A stretch of 64,000 nucleotides of DNA from Impatiens glandulifera (taxonomy: Eukaryota > Streptophyta > Magnoliopsida > Ericales > Balsaminaceae), in assembly GCF_907164915.1 (NCBI RefSeq), contig NC_061866.1, forward strand, positions 42,348,320-42,412,319, given 5' to 3'. The notes below the pieces were generated by a model. That model was given only the letters and a program-made list of their open reading frames with translations, did not search any database and had not been told where the DNA came from. Within the stretch, counting starts at the first letter, position 1. Every line of letters begins with the position of its first letter. Below, one piece after another: positions 39,326-48,803 of this stretch. Position numbers and translations under genes: made by a program.

Positions 39326-41008
39326 CTACGAATCATCATCTTCTCGAGTCTGCATCGCGGACTCTGGCTCAGGTGTCGCCGACTCTAGTACATTAAACTT
39401 CCCGTCCTGCAACACTCCACCGTGAGTAATGATCACGCTATTCACTCGACTCAACCATTTTTCCAACCTGTCTTTCACAAGATAAAGTGCCTTAGATATA
39501 ATGTCCTGCAACACTCCGCTTTGAGTAATGATCAAGCTATTCACTCGACTCAACTGTTTTTCCAAGCTGTCTTTCACAAGATAAAGTGTCGCAAATATTT
39601 CATCTTTACTTGCTGTTTCATTAACATCCCCCATCTTCTCAATCATTATATCAATTTGCTCATTAACTTCTATGAACCAGTCAATCTTCTGATTCAATTC
39701 CTTTTCCTCTTCCCCCAACTCCTCCTCCTCTTCCGACTCGTCCTCCTCCTCCTCTGGCTGTTCATCTACCTCCATTACTTCTTTCTCCTCGATTATGGTT
39801 TCGCCGCCAAATTGGATTTCATCTCTGTTTGTTGTTTCATTAACACCATCCATCTTCTCACTGATTATATCCATCTGCTCATTAACTTCTAAAAACTTGC
39901 CAAACTTCTGATTCTCTTCATTTTCCTCTTCCTCTGGCTCCTTCTCTAGCAGTTCATCTACCTCCATTGCTTCCTTCTCCTCGATTATGGTTTCCCCGCC
40001 AAATTGGACATGTTGGGTTTCTCTCAAACCAATTGGAACATTATACAAAATTGGACAAAGTTCCAATTTTTCATCCTTTAATTTCCACCCACTAATCCTC
40101 AATTCAACTTCTTCCTTTTCTTTGGCATCTTCATCTGTCCTGGTTGGAAGTTTAAATCTTTCATTCAACATGTTCCTGACCAGAAAGTCAGCGGATTTAC
40201 AATTTCTAAAGAAAACATGTTTCTGCAACATCTCCAAAGTAGGCCTATTTCCAGGATCTTGTTCCAAGCATCCCTTGACAAGATTCTTGAAAGATTCAGA
40301 GAAACTCTTGTCAGAACAAGGAGTTCTCTTATAGTTTTCATAATTCCCTAAAAAGAATCTCTCACTGATTGTCTTGATCAGAGATTGAGAGAGTTGATCA
40401 ATTTCAAACAGAGGTGGCTTTCCATGTCCTAATTCTAGAGCTAGGATTCCAAATGACCAAATGTCTGCTTTCATAGAATACCCATCACTAGATTGAGTCA
40501 CCTCCGGCGCAACCCAGTAAAGAGGTGGCTGCAAAGATGACGACCAACAAGAAGAAGAAAGAGAACCCAATTCGGATATGGAAGCAGAGTAACTGAAATC
40601 AGCCAATTGAACTTGTCCCTTATGATCAAGAAGTATGTTTCCAGCATTAATATCACGATGAAGAGTTTCATTGACGTGCAAATAAGACAACTGATTCAAG
40701 ATTTGGTTAAGAATAACGGCAATACAGTCTTCTGAAAGTCCATTTGGGAAGGAATAGAGCATTAAGGACTGAAGAGAGCCGGCGACGGAGAATGATGGCA
40801 AAATTGACCAGATTTGGCGGCGGCGTTGGCTGTCGACTGATTCGGAATCCTGACCGGATTGATTGATGGATTTGATCACGACATAAGAATTCATAGGGAT
40901 GCAAAATGCTCTGAAGATAGTGCAGTTCTTGCCGCAACCGATTCTTTGGATGATTTTGTAACATTTTGGATTCATAGGGAATTTGGGTTCTTCGCTGATA
41001 TCCTCCAT
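39326..41008 (-). CDS. BLUS1-like protein kinase homologue, copy 4 (pseudokinase with alpha-C deletion)
   Basis: Intronless, 560 residues. Sister of copy 3: same deletion of alpha-C to beta-4 (VVIKSINQ ... WSILPSFSVAGSL), same HRDINAGN (117-124) and same DFS (137-139). The glycine loop is changed further (GCGKNCTIF, first R to C). The tail is longer because of internal duplication: the block with VQFGGETIIEEKE, MEVDE and the EQMDIISEKMDGVNET-type helix occurs twice, and a shorter unit (LYLVKDSLEKQLSRVNSLII, then LYLVKDRLEKWLSRVNSVII) repeats at the end. The frame is open throughout despite this, suggesting selection or recent origin. Acidic runs are coded by GAG/GAA repeats. Confidence 0.85.
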   Translation of the reverse strand: MEDISEEPKFPMNPKCYKIIQRIGCGKNCTIFRAFCIPMNSYVVIKSINQSGQDSESVDSQRRRQIWSILPSFSVAGSLQSLMLYSFPNGLSEDCIAVILNQILNQLSYLHVNETLHRDINAGNILLDHKGQVQLADFSYSASISELGSLSSSCWSSSLQPPLYWVAPEVTQSSDGYSMKADIWSFGILALELGHGKPPLFEIDQLSQSLIKTISERFFLGNYENYKRTPCSDKSFSESFKNLVKGCLEQDPGNRPTLEMLQKHVFFRNCKSADFLVRNMLNERFKLPTRTDEDAKEKEEVELRISGWKLKDEKLELCPILYNVPIGLRETQHVQFGGETIIEEKEAMEVDELLEKEPEEEENEENQKFGKFLEVNEQMDIISEKMDGVNETTNRDEIQFGGETIIEEKEVMEVDEQPEEEEDESEEEEELGEEEKELNQKIDWFIEVNEQIDIMIEKMGDVNETASKDEIFATLYLVKDSLEKQLSRVNSLIITQSGVLQDIISKALYLVKDRLEKWLSRVNSVIITHGGVLQDGKFNVLESATPEPESAMQTREDDDS

Positions 41009-41259
41009 TGAGACTGATAGAGGAAGAGAGAATGATTTTTATGAATCCTGATGATTAGAGAGATGTGTAAATGAATCTTAATTTCTTGATTAATAGTATG
41101 AAACTCTCTTATTATAAGAGGTTAGAAAATTACTATAATATATCAAAAAAATATAATATAATAATATATTTAAAAATAGGTAAGTTATTGTGATATCCAA
41201 ATTATTGATTACAAATTTTGTAAATTATGTTATATTGGTTATATCAAAATAATATTTGT

Positions 41260-41336
<77 letters not shown>

Positions 41337-42355
41337 TAGATATATTTGATATTAATTTAATTATAAAAATATTATTTAAAAAAATTAAATTAAAATATAA
41401 TTATGCTGTAATATTATTCAAAATATGTAATTTCTAATTATTTTATTTTAAAAAATATATAATTAATTTTATTTTACTAGTGTTTGGGTTTTTATAATTA
41501 AATTAATATTAATTTTTCAATATACAAAAAAGTAGATAAATATAACACTGATATATTTAATATGTATGAAAATTTTTATATTTTGATATATTGCCAATAA
41601 TATTTATAAAATATCACTTATAAGAATTATATTGTAATATTATTATTATTGTAGTATATATAATTTTTAAATATTTTATTTTACAAGTTATATAAAACTA
41701 ATTTTATTTTATAAAAAATATTTAATTTTCCCTTTTTAAAATAGACCTAAATACCTAAAGAAATATAATATATTAACAAATTCATCTAAAATACAAAATA
41801 TTTTATTCTTATATTTTAGTTTAATTTGAAAATTATATTTATTTTATTTTTGTTAATTCCAACTTTGTATTTAAATTTAATTTTTAATATTAGCTAGTTT
41901 AATAATGTTAGATTTAAAAATATATATATATATATAAAATAAATATCTTTAATTTTGTGTGATGTACTTGATAACCTTATTAAATTATTTTTTTTAGTTA
42001 AGTTAATATGTTTGTAAATATTAAATATATCAAAAGAAAAAGTACACTAGCAGCCTTATAATAAGGCTACTTATTAGATTCTTAATTTTCATTTTAGTTG
42101 TCTAATTGTTGGTATTTAATTTCATTTACTTTAGTAAAAGTTTAAATGTGAATTTTTAAAGAATAAAATATAGCATATCCAAACAAAATAGGTCTAACCC
42201 ACCTAATAATATTAAAGATTGGATACAATAAGACTAACATCTTTATTATTATAGTTAGAGAAAAATCATAAACTTTCAACAATTTCAATCTCCTCTGAAA
42301 ATAAAAAAGATTATTAGTAGTAAGCTATTTGGTGTAACAAGTTCTTCTTCATGTT
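41009..42355. other. Spacer between kinase copies 4 and 5
   Basis: Extremely AT-rich, with (AT)n at 41266-41332. No gene seen. Confidence 0.55.
41266..41332. repeat. (AT)n microsatellite
   Basis: About 66 bp of uninterrupted AT dinucleotide. Confidence 0.95.
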
Positions 42356-43975
42356 TCAATTATTATTATTATTATTATCAGTTAACATGTTACTTAATCG
42401 ATCCAACTCCATATCCAAATCAGAATCCACCTTCTTTTGTTTCTCTATCAGCTCCCTCAATAACTCGGTCGCAGTCCCTGGTGCCAATATCACCTCATCT
42501 TCTAACTCATTCTCCATATCCATATAACAATTATTCACCACCCCGGTTAACTCGTCTTCGTCGTCATGCAACACTACCCCGCCGCCATGAGCAAGGATCA
42601 AGTCATTTACTCGACTCAACTGTTCTTCCAAATTCCTCTTTACACTATGAAGTGTCGCCTCTGTTTCTTCTTTTTTCCATTTCTTTTCACTCAATTCATC
42701 CATTTGATCACCCATATCATTCAATTCCAAACTCAATGCTGCAAATTGTTTACTCATGTATTTTTCCCATAACTCATTCTCATTTTCCGATTCCTCCTCT
42801 TCTTCTTCTTCCTCGTCTTTCTCTGCCAAATCAATTATGATTTCACCGCCAAATTGGACATGTCGGGCTTCTCTTGAATTAACTGACACACTATGCAAAA
42901 TTGGGCAAAGCTTCAATATTTCTACATTTAAATCCCACCCACTAATTCTCCATTTAACTTCTTCTTCATCAACTTCATCTTCGTCCATAGTGTAACGAAA
43001 TCTCTCCATTGAATGCATAAACCTGTGTTCTAAACTAGGCAAGACATTCAGCATCTTCTTGACCAATAAACTTGTGTCTGAGTTCCAACTTTTGAAGAAA
43101 CTATGTTTCTGCAAACCATCCAAACTAGGCCTATTTCCAGGATCTTGTTTCAAACATTGATTAACAAGATCCTTGAAAGATTCTGAGAACCTTTTTTCAG
43201 AACAAAAACTATTCATATGATTTTCGTAATTTCCTATCAAGAATCTCTCATTGATTTTCTTGGTTAGAGATGGGGAGAGATAACCATCAACGTCAGACAG
43301 AGGCGGCTTCCCATGGGCTAATTCAAGAGCTAGGATTCCAAATGACCAAATATCGGTTTTCACAGAAAACCCATCACTAGAATAACTCACCTCCGGTGCC
43401 AACCAGTAAGGGCGGCCGGAGATGTTTGGAATCTGGGGTGTCTCCAACAAAGAACAAGAATAGGAAGGAGAACTGATGTTGGATAAACAAGCAGACAAAC
43501 CGAAATCTGCAAATTTAATTTCTCCATTGTGATCAAGAAGGATGTTTCCTGCCTTAAGATCATTGTGGACGATTTGATCAAAATGGAGATAATAGAGAAG
43601 ATTCAAGGTTTGCCTAAGAATAATAACGATACAGTCTTCTGGCAGTCCATTGGGGAAAGAATATGAGATTATGGACTGAAGAGATCCGGCTGATATTGAG
43701 GGCATAACTACCCATACTTGGCTGTCGACGGCGAAGATACAGTAGGAACTGAGGATGTTTGGATGATTGCGAACTGAATTGAACTTGGTCGAAGCCTTTT
43801 GTATACCTTCATCCAAATCACTTGATTGATCAAGATTGATGGCTTTTATGACCACATACATATTCAATGGTAAGCATAGTGCTCTGTAGACATGGGAGTT
43901 CTTCCCGCGCCCAATTTCGTGAATGATTCTGTAAGAATTAGCATCTATAGGGAACTTGAGTTCTTTGTTATCCAT
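42356..43975 (-). CDS. BLUS1-like protein kinase homologue, copy 5 (least degraded)
   Basis: Intronless, 539 residues from the ATG at 43973-43975 (MDNKELKFPID), which aligns with the sister starts; an ATG 21 codons upstream is the alternative. Full-length kinase domain: GRGKNSHVY (22-30), K44, HPNIL, WVVMPSISAGSL, HNDLKAGN (137-144, R replaced by N but Asp 139 and Lys kept), DFG (157-159), APE and DIWSFGILALELAHG. The alpha-C segment (EGIQKASTKFNSV) seems to lack the usual glutamate. The tail carries ISGWDLN, RHVQFGG, an acidic block and a helix ending in an Asn run coded by an ATT/AAT repeat. Arabidopsis BLUS1 acts downstream of phototropins in guard cells; this is the copy most likely to keep that role, though activity is doubtful. 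Confidence 0.86.
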   Translation of the reverse strand: MDNKELKFPIDANSYRIIHEIGRGKNSHVYRALCLPLNMYVVIKAINLDQSSDLDEGIQKASTKFNSVRNHPNILSSYCIFAVDSQVWVVMPSISAGSLQSIISYSFPNGLPEDCIVIILRQTLNLLYYLHFDQIVHNDLKAGNILLDHNGEIKFADFGLSACLSNISSPSYSCSLLETPQIPNISGRPYWLAPEVSYSSDGFSVKTDIWSFGILALELAHGKPPLSDVDGYLSPSLTKKINERFLIGNYENHMNSFCSEKRFSESFKDLVNQCLKQDPGNRPSLDGLQKHSFFKSWNSDTSLLVKKMLNVLPSLEHRFMHSMERFRYTMDEDEVDEEEVKWRISGWDLNVEILKLCPILHSVSVNSREARHVQFGGEIIIDLAEKDEEEEEEEESENENELWEKYMSKQFAALSLELNDMGDQMDELSEKKWKKEETEATLHSVKRNLEEQLSRVNDLILAHGGGVVLHDDEDELTGVVNNCYMDMENELEDEVILAPGTATELLRELIEKQKKVDSDLDMELDRLSNMLTDNNNNNN

Positions 43976-44886
43976 TGAGAGTGATAGAGAGAATGTGGGT
44001 TGATCTGAAATGGGTTTCTTTTGTAAAAGATTGCACATTTATAGATGATTGGTTTCTTGAATCTTTATCACAGAATGTAGTAAAACCGTAAAATCAATTA
44101 TCCAGATTTATTAGTTGTACAATAATAATAGACCAAGTCTAAAGTATAGCTAGTATTATTTTGGTTTGATTTATTCACAGTTATTTAAGGCATAAATTAA
44201 GAAAACATTTTTCAATAATGAATGGCTTGTTATTGTCATATCTAATAAATAAGACTAATTCCAAATATGAAAGAATTTACAATGGTGGAATTATTTATGA
44301 TTAGAATGTTCTTTTGCTACAAGGCAGAGGTGTTCATGGTTATGGCATAGGAAGAAAATAAAATTAGTCATCATCATTTTCTTCGTCAAGATTGAGACGA
44401 TTGAAATTATATAATGTTATGCATCATTCTCTTCTTCAATTTTCATCTAAATCGAATCCATCTTCTTTATCTACAAGATCAAATGTACTAATGTTCTTTT
44501 CCTTCTAGACTTAAAACAAAAACCAATTATTGAAAATGTTGCAAGAAAAAACAATCTAATTGTAAAGAAGACTAACCTTATGAACTAACTAAGGTAACAT
44601 TTCTTGAATCCATTGCAATGAATATTCTTATTATAATATAACTCGAGTAGTTTCTAAGAAAACAAATGTAACGGATTCGATTATCATTTATAATATCTTA
44701 AAGTAGAGAGATCAATTGCGTGATTTTGTTTTAAGATTAAACAAATTTTCACAGCATGTCAGCAACAGATGAAAACAAACATGAATATATACAAGTATCA
44801 TCACATTTTACTTACTAAGCAGAAAAAGTCATGTTATTATCTATTACATACTTGCTCGTTGCTTATGCCATAGTGTGTTTCCCCTT
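43976..44886. other. Spacer between kinase copy 5 and the FHA gene
   Basis: Promoter side of copy 5 and 3' side of the FHA gene. Around 44370-44470 minus-strand reading gives short acidic pieces reminiscent of the kinase tails, too short to call. Confidence 0.45.
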
Positions 44887-46644
44887 TTAGACCAGAGGTC
44901 GTTTACCCTTGTTCTCTCGATTCTTTGTCTGCACCACTAACTTGTTCACTATTTCAGCTTTCATTCTCATATCTGCGATCCTCTCCTCAGCCTCATCACG
45001 GATCTGCTTCGATAGAGATACTATCAAATAATCAAACCAGTCTCCAAGAGTCATTTTCTCCAAATCCGGTTCTTCATCAAAATCAGCTGCTGCATCTTGT
45101 TCTTGAAGCACGGGTTCATTCCCATCGATTTCATCATCTTCTTGAGTCACGGGTTCATTCCCATCGATTCCATCATCTTCTTGAAGCACGGGTTCATTCC
45201 CATCCATTTCATCATCTTCTTGAAGCATGAGTTCATTCCCATCGATTTCATCATCTTCTTTCGTTGGATCAGAATTGTTCCCAGACTGAACCTTAATGGG
45301 TTCTTCCTCAAAATGGGAATCTTTCAAGCCACTGCTCTCAGCAAAATCAGCCTCATTTCTGGTAGTTAATGCTGGATTTTCCTCCACTTTTTTCTTCCTA
45401 CCTCTGCCTCGTTTAGTTTTCTTCTCAACAATCTGAGCTGAAGCCTCTTCTCCCAACACAAAAGGTATATCATTTTCTTTCCTTGGATCAGTATCTTCCT
45501 TGATGGTTTCTTCCTCATAATGGGAATCCATCAAACTACTGTTCCCTGCAAAAGCCTCAGTTCTGAATGTTAATGGCAGATCCTCCACCAGTTTGTTCTT
45601 CCTACCTCTGCCCCGTTGAGTTTTCTTCTCAACAATCTGAGGTAAAGCCTCTTCTCCCAACACAAAAGGTACATCATTTTCATTCCTTGGATCAGTATCT
45701 TCCTTGATGGTTTCTTCCTCATTATGGGAATCCTTCAAACTACTATTCCCTGCAAAAGCCTCAGTTCTGGATGTTAATGGCAGATCCTCCACCGGTTTGT
45801 TCTTCCTACCTCTGCCCCGTTGAGTTTTCTTCTCAACAATCTGAGGTAAAGCCTCTTCTTCCTTCATACTATCATTCACAGTTGTTAATGGCGGATCCTC
45901 CACCAATTTTTTCTGCCTACCTCTGCCCCGTTGAGTCTTCTTCTCAACAATCTGAGCCAAAGCTTCTTCTTTCAACACAGAAGGTGTATCAATAGTTGAG
46001 CTAAGCGGAGGCAACAAGCTGGGGTTCGTCTTCAGTTGATTTCTTAAACTACGAGTTGACCTAGTTTGGTTTGTCCCAACTTCTACAGCCGTAGGCAAAC
46101 TCTCTTGAACATCAACAACACTTTCAGTCACAGCCTTTCTAACTCGAGAAACCCCAACATCACCATCAAACCCTAACCCTAACTCTGGTTTTTTCACATC
46201 AACAATCAAAGCAACCTTACCTCCACGACGACTCCTAGTTGTCGCAATCCCAACTGATTCCTGCTCCGCATTCTTAACAGTTCGCCGCCTAGGGTTTCTC
46301 CGTACATCAACATCGTCATTTGGCACTCCAATACTAACTTTGATGGAAGAACGCTCTCCGATCTTAATTGTATCGCCATCCACTAGCTTAGCAGGGTTAT
46401 CGGCCTTAATAACTTCGCCGTTCACAATTGTTCCGTTGGAGGAGTCTAGGTCGGAAAGAATCCATTCGCCGGAGACGAATTCAATGGAGAGGTGATTAGA
46501 GGAAACACCGGCGTCTTTAATTGCTAAAGTGTTACCTCGAACGACTCTGCCGATCTTAACCGGCTTTCCAGGTTGGAATTCTAGGGTTTCTCCTTCTCGA
46601 TGGCCTTTTTCTATAATCAACTTGAGAAGATGACCTCCCTCCAT
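44887..46644 (-). CDS. FHA-domain nuclear protein with AT-hook-like repeats
   Basis: Intronless, 585 residues from the ATG at 46642-46644 (MEGGHLLKLII); an in-frame ATG 37 codons upstream would add a non-conserved leader. An FHA phosphothreonine-binding domain fills about residues 5-106 with the key GR (R33), SSNH (48-51), SSNGT (68-72) and N75. Then come four copies of a Lys/Arg-Gly unit (KKTQRGRGRKNK type) set in longer repeats of about 65 residues, resembling AT-hooks, and four copies of an acidic EDDEIDGNEPVLQ unit. A conserved-looking helical end follows (KMTLGDWFDYLIVSLSKQI). It resembles the Arabidopsis FHA protein At4g14490, which from memory lies beside BLUS1 there. A nuclear, chromatin-linked phosphopeptide reader is inferred. 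Confidence 0.85.
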   Translation of the reverse strand: MEGGHLLKLIIEKGHREGETLEFQPGKPVKIGRVVRGNTLAIKDAGVSSNHLSIEFVSGEWILSDLDSSNGTIVNGEVIKADNPAKLVDGDTIKIGERSSIKVSIGVPNDDVDVRRNPRRRTVKNAEQESVGIATTRSRRGGKVALIVDVKKPELGLGFDGDVGVSRVRKAVTESVVDVQESLPTAVEVGTNQTRSTRSLRNQLKTNPSLLPPLSSTIDTPSVLKEEALAQIVEKKTQRGRGRQKKLVEDPPLTTVNDSMKEEEALPQIVEKKTQRGRGRKNKPVEDLPLTSRTEAFAGNSSLKDSHNEEETIKEDTDPRNENDVPFVLGEEALPQIVEKKTQRGRGRKNKLVEDLPLTFRTEAFAGNSSLMDSHYEEETIKEDTDPRKENDIPFVLGEEASAQIVEKKTKRGRGRKKKVEENPALTTRNEADFAESSGLKDSHFEEEPIKVQSGNNSDPTKEDDEIDGNELMLQEDDEMDGNEPVLQEDDGIDGNEPVTQEDDEIDGNEPVLQEQDAAADFDEEPDLEKMTLGDWFDYLIVSLSKQIRDEAEERIADMRMKAEIVNKLVVQTKNRENKGKRPLV

Positions 46645-48005
46645 AGCTTTCTGAGAAATCGAACGAATCGAGCTCTGAATCTGAATTGCAGAGATTAGAA
46701 ATGGAAATTGCGCACTTATTTTGTAGATGACCGCGATCTTGAAGGAAAACTTCAAATTTCAAATAAATTATAGGGAGCCAAATCTGACAGTTCTATTATT
46801 ATTTGTTAATACATTTGAAATTATTTTTACCCAAAAATATACATTTTTTTAAATAAATGAAGTTGATTTTAAATAAACTCATACCCAACCCACCTCTTAA
46901 TATCCTTTCAATAGTCATATAAATAATAATTTTTTTAACTAATTTAGAAAATTATTTTTTATATAATAATATAATTTTGGATTAATGTTAGTTTTGTACT
47001 TTCTAGAATGCAACATTTTGTATAAAATTTTATCAATTTAATTATCCTTAGAAAAAGAAAAGTTAATGATAGATGTAATTCTTAAAGGTGGTTCGATCCT
47101 CGTTTGGTCTGATGCATATGTTTTACTTCCCACTTAATGCTCTCGTAGTAGGAGACGAGGGGTTTTAATAGTAAGCTAGACTCTGAGTACCTTTTAATAA
47201 ATGTTTTGGTCAATTACTTTGTTTTGTTATGTCTCGTAATTTATATTTTTCTCGAATCTCGTAAAATGAAGTGGAAAATTGACTATCTCAAGAGTCATCT
47301 TGTCTTAAATTGATATGAGTAGCTAAAATATAACTTAACAATAGCTATACATACTTTTGACTATCTAGAAATTAAGAAAAAAAAAAATTAGAAATTTATT
47401 TTGGGTTCAGTACTTGGTTACGTGTGACTGTGCAAAAGAATCGAAAAATCGATAATCGGACTGAATAATAGCTTAGAGGTTTCATTTTACTGATTAATTT
47501 ATTAGTTAATCGGTTTAACTGTTCTAGTTAACTGTTTTTTTACCAATTAAACGTCCAGTTTTGATTAAACTATTTTTCTATTAGTTAAACCGATAAACCA
47601 ATAATAATTTAATTATATTTATATTTGTTATTTTATAAATATTAAATATATTATAATATTTAATAATTTATATTTATTATTTTTATAATTATTAAATTTT
47701 ATAATATTTAATAATCTATATATAATAGAATAATATGAACAAGTGCATCCAAAGTTTAAAAAAAAAAATAGAGTTTGCCTCTTAACTATTTTTAAATTTA
47801 ATTTAACTTAAGTTTCTTTTAATTATTTTTCTTTTTCACAGTTTACTATAGATATGGACTTTCAATTAATAAAATTCATTTAAAAAGTTTAATATTTAAT
47901 TTAAAAAAATAATTGTCAGTTTCTAGTTAACCAATTGAAACCAGTACAATCATAATGGTAAAGTCAATACAAATACCGAACGAATAACCTATTAGTAAAA
48001 TAAAA
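46645..48005. other. Spacer between the FHA gene and the MULE
   Basis: Promoter side of the FHA gene. At 47440-47960 there are many AACCGATTAA/TTAATCGGTTT words in both orientations, perhaps a decayed inverted-repeat element. No gene. Confidence 0.45.
47997..48005. other. Left target-site duplication of the MULE
   Basis: AAAATAAAA directly before the left TIR, identical to the 9 bp after the right TIR. A 9-bp duplication is typical of Mutator-like elements. Confidence 0.85.
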
Positions 48006-48091
48006 GGGAAATTTGAGGAAATGACCCCAAAATAGGGCCAAATAGTCGATGGTGCGGCCCACTAATTTTTATAGCGCTGGTGACCCCCAAA
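48006..48091 (+). repeat. Left terminal inverted repeat of the MULE
   Basis: Starts GGGAAATTTGAGGAAATGAC and pairs with 56265-56350 with few mismatches by eye. The inverted likeness resumes further in (48116-48155) around the TGCGTGACGCACC motifs. Confidence 0.93.
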
Positions 48092-48115
48092 TTTTTTAAT
48101 GACCATTTTACCCAT

Positions 48116-48165
48116 GTGTCACGCACCCTCCAGGTGCGTGACGCACCCTGAACCCTATAAAGGCT
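48116..48165 (+). promoter_or_regulatory. Left subterminal motifs and TATA-like box
   Basis: TGTCACGCACC and GGTGCGTGACGCACC, followed by a TATA-like CCTATAAAGG at about 48153-48162. The same motif pair occurs at the right end before the transposase TATA box, so the two ends have mirror-image promoter layouts. Confidence 0.5.
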
Positions 48166-48289
48166 TAATTTTTTTTTATTTTCGTTTCAGTTTCTCTCTC
48201 ATCCAGCCCCTTTCTTCCCGTCTTCTCCGCCGTGAAACCCTAATGGTGGCGGAGAAGATTTTCTCTTCTTTCTCAGCGATGAAGAACGA

Positions 48290-48415
48290 ATCGAAGAGGC
48301 ACCGTCGACCATGGCACCATATTCAACGGCCTATAGCTTCGAAGAACATCCAATGGAGACGAGTTTGCACAGCGCTGAGGATTTCGAACAAATTGACATT
48401 TCATTCGGCCATTCC
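48290..48415 (+). pseudogene. Partial duplicate of a protease-gene coding segment
   Basis: Reads METSLHSAEDFEQIDISF, close to the ETSLYSGEDFEHINNS segment in exon 1 of the protease gene (about 50285-50330). The likeness covers about 50 bp. It lies in a frame opening at an ATG at 48243 and ending at 48473, too short and unlike the rest of the gene to be functional. It may be a relic of an older 5' end of the gene or of an internal duplication. Confidence 0.45.
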
Positions 48416-48526
48416 ACTATATTTTGTGTTTATTTCGTTATTGTTTGTTTCGTGTTTGTTTGTTCCTCATTGATTCGCTAATTCCTTTACTGATTCGTTG
48501 AATGCAGATTGTTTGTTTGGTAGGAT

Positions 48527-48778
48527 GCGTCAAGATGGATGCGTCAAGATGGATGCGTCAAGATGGATGCGTCAAGATGGATGCGTCAACTCGGATGCGT
48601 CAAGATGGATGCGTCAACTCGGATGCGTCAAGTCGGATGCGTCAAGATGGATGCGTCAACTCGGATGCGTCAAGTAGGATGCGTCAACTCGGATGCGTCA
48701 ACTCGGATGCGTCAACTCCGATGCGTCAACTCGGATGCGTCAACTCCGATGCGTCAACTCGGATGCGTCAAGTAGGAG
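48527..48778 (+). repeat. 14-bp tandem array, about 18 copies (GGATGCGTCAAGAT/ACTC)
   Basis: About 252 bp of a 14-bp unit, GATGCGTCAA followed by GATG, CTCG, GTCG, CTCC or GTAG. The unit contains TGCGTCA, the reverse of TGACGCA, and an ATG. Because 14 is not a multiple of three the ATG recurs in all three frames and none is closed inside the array. The array ends about 25 bp before a TATA box. Confidence 0.95.
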
Positions 48779-48803
48779 ACGATGCGTCACATTTATTTTT
48801 ATT

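Noticed and set aside
46645..46755. Upstream start of the FHA protein at 46755
   Set aside because: The added 37 residues are not FHA-like; MEGGHLLKL begins directly at the domain.
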